Assembly: GCA_030248135.1 (NCBI GenBank) | Contig: JASANC010001540.1 | Span: 1-64,000 of the forward strand | DNA length: 64,000 nucleotides | Direction: 5' to 3' | Origin: Theristus sp. LFF4_11 | Lineage: Eukaryota > Nematoda > Chromadorea > Monhysterida > Xyalidae | Part shown: one piece after another, positions 58,314 to 64,000 of the stretch | How positions within the stretch are numbered: position 1 is the stretch's first letter | How the letters are laid out: the number at the start of each line of letters is the position of its first letter | Notes under the pieces: model-generated | Databases searched by the model: none | What the model saw: the letters and a program-made list of their open reading frames with translations, nothing else | Told to the model about the DNA's origin: nothing | Made by a program: the position numbers and the translations under genes

Positions 58314-61300
58314 TCACAATTTCAGCAGAAATATCAAAACGGCGACCAACAGAATGATGGCGATTATGACTAGGACGATTAGAAAGATCAACAAGCCACT
58401 GTTGTCTGCAATGGAAATATGCGATCAGTCAATAAAACAACAATCAATGTCAAAGCGAAAATGTCATTGTGTGTTTGCCAAAAAACAACAACAGTAATAC
58501 CAAAAATCGAACAATATATGTATTGTGGATTTATTCAAACGTGTCCGGACTCAAAATGACGTCATTTGCTTTAAAAAGGCCCGCTTGTCAAAGTACAGGC
58601 ACTAAAATGTCAGTTTGATGTGACTGATTCGACATTCACCATTTGTTTACGGGCAGAAACCGGCAAAAAGGAAAGTCTGGTTTGCTGTGAACGGTATGAT
58701 GCATGTTTGGCGGCACATGACGTCATTTCAGTGGGACACGTTTAAAAAAATAGGTCATACATTCAACAAACCTTTCGACTGAGCCACGTCCGCTGTGGCA
58801 GCAGCAGCGTATTTCTCAGCGTCACTACATGCCGTCTGCTCGAAGCCAACGCACAGCGCGTACGCCAACAGTCGGGCGATGAAGTTGTTCTCGATGATGC
58901 CCGTGACTAATTGCGCGCCGGGACCACGCGCCCAGATCGCCACGTCCTCGCCGCCATGAGTGTCGTACATCGCCGGCACGAACGCGGGCTGCTGGAAGTC
59001 GAGCGCTTCTAGAAAATTACCAAGATTTGAAGAAAAAAAACAATGACTGTCGGTAAAAATCAGTCGGTAAAAGGGTACACGTCCGTAAATGTACGATTTT
59101 GGACCTGCTGACGCAAACATTGAATCCAGTCCAGCTGTGTCGATTCAGCACGAATTTGGTTAGTTTTTCGCAATTTAACGGTACACGTTTTTCTGATGAC
59201 AAGTTCGTCACGCATTTATAGTATTGTAGATTTATTCAAACGTGTCCGAACTAAAATGACGTCATTTGCTTTAAAAAACGCCCGTTTGTCAAAGTGCAGG
59301 CACTAAAATGTCAGTTTGGTGTGACTGATTCGACATTCACTGTTATTTGTTTACGGGAAGAAATCGGCTAAACGGAAAGTCTGGTTTACTGTGAACGACA
59401 AGCGCACGTTTTGCGGCACATGACGTCATTTCAGTGGGAGACGTTTGAAAAAATATCTCTTACCTGTGTCGACGTTGGTTAGGTCGGGAAATTCGCCATC
59501 TTCTCGTTTCAGCGCCTCCGGGCCGTTCGCGAACGTCAGAATGGGAATCGGAATGTCCACTTGCATTTCGAACGACTCCGTCGCGTTAAAGGTGCCTGCC
59601 AAGAAAATTGGCGTGTTTTCAGTGATAAAATTCTCAGTTTTTATAACAGTACATTTTTTCAAGTTATACACTGAAAAAAATGGTACTCAATATTATTTGC
59701 GCCGGACAACATACTGTACAGTTGAACTCTACAATTATGGACAATCCCCTGATTGGGGTTGGTGATCACGTGCTGCGTGTGCTTTCTGTGCAGGCATTGC
59801 TGTGGGGGCAGAGTCGAAGCTATACACAGAGAGCAACCAATCAGCTGATTGACTATCATTTAGAGTTCGAGCGTATACCAAGAATGGAGATGTTCCTAAA
59901 CGGGTATCCCATGATGTCGAGCACATGCGAGTGATCGGCAGTCACCACGATCAGCGTGTCCTCCTCATCCGTCATCTCATCGGCCGTTTTCACAGCGTGA
60001 TGCAACTGCCGTGCTTCCTCCAAGCTGATCTTGGCCTTGTTCTCGTGCAGGCCCTGGTCGATTCGACCGCCTGGAATATTGTGCGTGCGAATCCTCTGAA
60101 ATTTTGCACAAATCTAAGTTGAACTTTCCTGAACAACTATGCCTAAAATTTCATTGAATATGGGGTTCAACACAACTCGAGAAATAACGCGCCAAACACC
60201 TACCCACTACTTCTGAAACACCCTGTAGTGTTAGATTTCAACGTACATGGCAGACACAGCAGACGGAAATTTGGTAATTTATAAACTACCACAGGGTGTG
60301 CCATCCAATTAACATATTTTGCGTACTGTGTTTGCTGTACCTTCTACGAATAAGAAGAAGCCGTTCTGATTGTTGTGCTGGAGTTTCTCTAGTGCCACTT
60401 TTGTCATTTCTGCCAACGTTGGATTTGACTTGTCGCCATTCGCTTCAGCGATCAAGTAATACTCGATGTGCGACGGATCGAACAGACCTACATGTACATA
60501 AAGTTTCGCGTTTTCAAAAATACAAGAATAAAAAGCAAAACTCGACAAGCCTTTTTTCTTTTCTTTTACCGATGCGCTTTCACCGTAACTCACCCAATAA
60601 TGGCTCGCCGCTAGTGGTGTCGACCTTCATTAGTTCTTCTCGTGTATAAACGATTGTACCTTTTCGTTTTTCTTTCCACTCTTTCAGGAGATCGTTTCCG
60701 TCCTTTCGTAGCCCTTTGACGGTTTGGTTTTCATAGTCGCCCATTGTGTCCGGTTGAAAATATGAGCGTCCTCCACCAAGTGCTACCTGTCGAGAAGATT
60801 TCATTTTGTTCGTTTTTATCTTAGAACTCTACTCTATCAAATGCCATTTTGAGGACCCACACGGAACACGGACCATCATGGTCTTACCGTCAAAGTCTCT
60901 GATCGTCAAGGAAGATTATCATTTGAAACATTTTTTTTGTCCCGAGTGATTTTGTTTACTAGTCTTGCATACCGTATTACCTCCAATAAACCCCATGGGG
61001 GATTAATACGTCAGCGACTTTTAGGGGTGGGGGTTTATTGGTGGGGGGATTATTGGTGGGGGGGGGGGGGGGGTTATTTACAAACAAATTCTAGGGGTGG
61101 GGTTTACTGAAAAATAGCAAAAATACCTTGCACGGCAGGCAAGAAAGTCGCAGAAACTTCTACTCTACATAGAAATTTCCTTTTATAACAGCCTTTTGTA
61201 ATGAAATTACCATTAACTCATCCATTTGGGGCCTTTGGTAGCACAATTTCATAATTTTCACTGCAACCAGCCACTGAATTCGCTGCGTATGGGTTTCAAA

Positions 61301-63937
61301 CAGGTTTCCAATAATCCCCCATGGGGGATTATTTGTGGGGGGGATTATTCGGAAACTTGTCGTGGGGGTGGGGGTTTATTGGTGGGGGGATTAATGGTGG
61401 TGGGGGGGGGGTTTAATGGGGGTAATACGGTGTAAGGTTCCTCGCACTCACTCATAAGATCCCCATTCAAAAGTGGGCGGAATGTCACATGGCGGGAAAC
61501 CAAAAAATTTTGACTTGATCGAAATCCCACCCTGTTTATAAGGCCCGGACTTCTTGATCTTCGCTTTATAAAACCTCCTCTTACTTATAAGGTTGCAGCA
61601 CAAAATTCCACTTTTTTCAGAATTATTTGGCTTTCAAATTTATATAAGGAGACCTTATGTGCAAGAGTAAGACTTTACGGTATTTAACATTTGCTCATGA
61701 AACCTTGACTATCACCTTGGCTATAACTTATAACCGTGAAACCTGAACTCCAATATCCTCCTCAAGCAACGATGACGACTGGTTTAAGCAAGCGCATGCC
61801 GAAGAGACCAAGTCGACGCACCTACCTGTGGCTCTAACAAGTTTTTAGACTGACGAATTCACGCACCGAAAACTGATTCGCTGGGTAGTTTCGCACGAAC
61901 TGGGTGGCGATGTCCTCGCAGTCACCTTTGATATCGGGCGGCACCGTCGCTTCCCAATAGCGATACGCCGCGCTGCCGTACAACGCCGCCGGCGAAGCGT
62001 GCGTGATGCGCGTTGTCGTGACGAGACCAGCTCGCTTGCCTGCAGTGTTGCAACATTATAACAAACCTCATGTACAGAGTGATCGAAAAAAACTACACGA
62101 AAAGATGAGTGATAAGAAGAAGCTAAATGTGATGTTTGGTTAGAATTTCAGGCCAAGCTATCTGCCCGTTGGTCAGCTACAGTGGCGGCCAAAAGTGTTG
62201 GAACGCTGCGCGCGTGTTGCATCAGCCGTACAAACGCTATAAAAGAATCCCATGCTACCTATTTTTTTTTGTTTTTCAGACCACTGAGTGTATCTGGTGC
62301 ACTATTCGTAGTTTTTTTTTCACTGAAGCATACATTTATTTGACAAATACCGAACATTACAACACGCCTCCAATGCATATGACTGGCAGTAAAACTGATT
62401 CAAAATTGTTGGCAAGACGTGTATTATTGCGTTCATGATACGGGTTCCAGTCGGGTTGTATTGTTTATCCCGCTGTATTTTCTTGCCAAATAATTTTGAA
62501 TCAGTTTTACTGCCAAATGGAGGTGTGTTGTAATGTTCGGTATTTGTCAAATAAATGTATGCTTCAGCAAAAAACCCTGCGGATAGTGTATTAGATACAC
62601 TCAGTAATCACAAAAACAAAAAAATTATTAGCATGGAATTGTTATAATAGCGTTTGTAAGGCTGATGATGCACACGTGCAACACACGCGCACACATGCGC
62701 GCACCCTGTATTTTTCATTGTGAAATTTTTTGTGGTGATTTTGAATCGAAAGTGCTTCATCACTTTGTGGATAGTTCGATCGGGTAGACATCTGTATGTA
62801 ATGCACATAACCACGTCCACACCTGCAGTTTTGGACTTTTTCACCTAATGTACTAGCAACTCACTCGATCTCAACAATGAATACAGTAGTTTTTTTTGAA
62901 ACTAACTAAAAGCAAGCCGACCTTTATCCAACGCCCACTGCGCAATGCTAGTTGGACGATGCTTTTTCGACGCAATGCAGTCATTCTGTTGAACGTCGGA
63001 CGCACAGCCGACCGTATAGTAGTGCGCTTTGATGCCGGTCAGATAGGCCGTCGCTGAGCTGGCCGAATCCGCCACGTGCCGATCGACCACATAAGTCTAA
63101 ATACACTTATAGGTCACATCTGTGACCTATTTTTTCAAACGTGTCCCACTGAAATGACGTCACGTGCCGCCATACATGCGCTTGCCATTCACAGCAAACC
63201 AGGCTTTCCATTTAGCCGATTTCTTCCCGCAAACAAACGTCGAATCAGTCACATCAAACCGTAAACAAGCGTCGAATCAGTCACATCAAACTGACATTTT
63301 AGTGCCTGTACTTTGACAAACGCGCGTTTGGTAAACAAATGACGTCATTTTAGTCCCGACACGTTTGAATAAATGCACAATACCTGTTTCACAACACCGC
63401 CGCAGCGGCAGGCGGGGTGTTAAAATCTGTTTTGTTAAAATGAAATGCATTTGTCTTCTGATGCGATCAAAGTGTGCTGGACATTGAGGACTCTTGTTCG
63501 ATCATATCCGCAACCGTGATTAATGCCAGCAGACCTTCACAAGACCGGAATATGGAAACGTCTGCCAGGCGAGCGGCGTTTGATCGCTGTACAGTTTGTC
63601 CGTTTGACCGACGTAAATGCGCGCAGCCGTCTCCACCGGCAGGCCCATGCCGTCGCCGATGAACAGAACGACATTCTTGGCCGACGCGACACCGGCCTTG
63701 AAGCGGTGCACTCGCTTGTTCAGCTCCTGATCCGCTATTCGTCGCCAATAGTTCGAGTCGGTCGCTGGTTCTATACCAGAGATTGGAAACAACACACGAT
63801 TGAAAACCGGATTTTATCAGGAACATTTTATAAATGCTAAATGTTTCCGGCTCACCTGAATTGCTTAGAAAGACCGTGTTAAAATGAAGCAACAGTCGAA
63901 GCAATGAGCAAATGATACAGGTAGCGTTGAAGTGCAT
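58314..63937 (-). CDS. Alkaline phosphatase with C-terminal membrane anchor
   Basis: A metal-dependent phosphomonoesterase on the outer cell surface. Ten exons: 63937-63856, 63770-63535, 63096-62922, 62039-61867, 60786-60594, 60487-60341, 60070-59879, 59595-59464, 59008-58772, 58405-58314. They sum to 1659 nt with fitting phases (552 aa, usual for animal enzymes). There is an N-terminal signal peptide. Conserved blocks: NVVLFIGDGMGL (metal Asp), VADSASSATAY with the nucleophile Ser, VTTTRITHASP, LGGGRSYF, FLFVEGGRIDQGLHENKA, VVTADHSHV, YDTHGGEDVA. In the zinc motif the usual DHGHHEG reads DQGLHEN: the first two His are replaced, but the Asp and last His that hold zinc remain. The last exon encodes a 24-residue hydrophobic helix and two further residues, so it is tail-anchored or a GPI signal. 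Introns hold MITEs (59714, 59225, 58518, 63123, 60970) and a Tc1-like repeat (62179). Confidence 0.92.
58518..58760. mobile_element. ~240 bp MITE beside alkaline phosphatase exon 9 donor
   Basis: CAAACGTGTCC family. Its end lies about 10 nt after the minus-strand donor GTTTGT at 58771. Confidence 0.75.
59225..59455. mobile_element. ~235 bp MITE beside alkaline phosphatase exon 8 donor
   Basis: CAAACGTGTCC family. Its end lies about 8 nt after the minus-strand donor GTAAGA at 59463. Confidence 0.75.
59714..59876. mobile_element. Fold-back MITE beside alkaline phosphatase exon 7 donor
   Basis: CAGTCGAAC-type fold-back. Its terminus (GTTCGAGCGTA) ends 2-3 nt from the minus-strand donor at 59878, so the TA of the insertion site seems to be part of the GTATAC donor. 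Confidence 0.75.
60970..61432. mobile_element. G-tract-rich MITE in alkaline phosphatase intron 4
   Basis: Fifth copy of the TACCGTATTACC family, with an especially long G run at about 61058-61073. Confidence 0.8.
62179..62705. mobile_element. Tc1-like palindromic element
   Basis: Left terminus CAGTGGCGGCCAAAAGTGTT resembles Tc1/mariner ends and is preceded by TA. The body is an inverted repeat (TTGACAAATACCGAACATTA and GACCACTGAGTGTAT occur in both orientations). The right terminus has decayed. It lies in intron 3 of the alkaline phosphatase gene. Confidence 0.65.
63123..63384. mobile_element. ~250 bp MITE near alkaline phosphatase exon 3 acceptor
   Basis: CAAACGTGTCC family with a local duplication of GTCGAATCAGTCACATCAAA. 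It ends about 25 nt before the exon 3 acceptor (63097, minus strand). Confidence 0.75.
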
Positions 63938-64000
63938 TTTTGCAACGAATATAGCTGAATGTTGTTGGCGAGGTAGAAGTCAGGTTATCCTATGCCTGCC

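Overview
The window is eukaryotic: split genes with GT-AG introns, acceptors mostly of the TTTTCAG type, and very dense short repeats. A secreted protein with the cysteine layout of the DB module (a family known mainly from nematodes), together with degenerate TTAGGC/TTAGG-like arrays, points to a nematode. That placement is an inference; the species cannot be named from sequence alone.

Layout. (1) 999-20015 is a giant imperfect palindrome: arms of about 9.7 kb (999-10650) and 8.2 kb (11790-20015) surround a spacer of about 1.1 kb that holds a hAT-like element. Each arm carries a four-TM membrane protein gene (six exons) and a small secreted Cys-containing protein gene in opposite orientation. 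The outer end of the palindrome cuts through exon 1 of the DB-module gene, whose intact copy continues to the right (19983-21658 and beyond). (2) 21.3-24.8 kb holds repeats: a SINE fragment, a 1 kb fold-back with about 140 bp arms, and a satellite of about 148 bp x 9-10. (3) 31810-25174 (minus) is an SLC22-type organic ion transporter in 12 exons, with copies of a G-tract-rich MITE in its introns. (4) 33515-37748 (plus) is a complete ten-exon heparanase-like gene. (5) 38-44.3 kb is a transposon graveyard with hAT-like elements nested in each other, several with exact 8-bp target duplications. (6) 44.7-47.5 kb is a small single-TM, possibly mitochondrial, protein; 48637-50091 is TMEM70; 52872-54312 is TMEM230. 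(7) 55.1-56.7 kb has partial unknown genes. (8) 63937-58314 (minus) is a complete ten-exon alkaline phosphatase with a C-terminal transmembrane anchor.

The exon models were built by hand from splice signals, phase continuity and remembered family patterns. For heparanase, alkaline phosphatase, TMEM70, TMEM230 and the right-arm four-TM gene, the exon lengths add up to whole codons with compatible phases throughout. The genes form no operon or pathway; they are unrelated housekeeping, secreted and transport genes.

The most distinctive points are the palindrome with its diverging gene copies, a transposon insertion with its empty site preserved in a second copy, three hAT-like groups with TAGGGTT termini and 8-bp duplications, and MITEs sitting within about 2-15 nt of splice donors in several genes.
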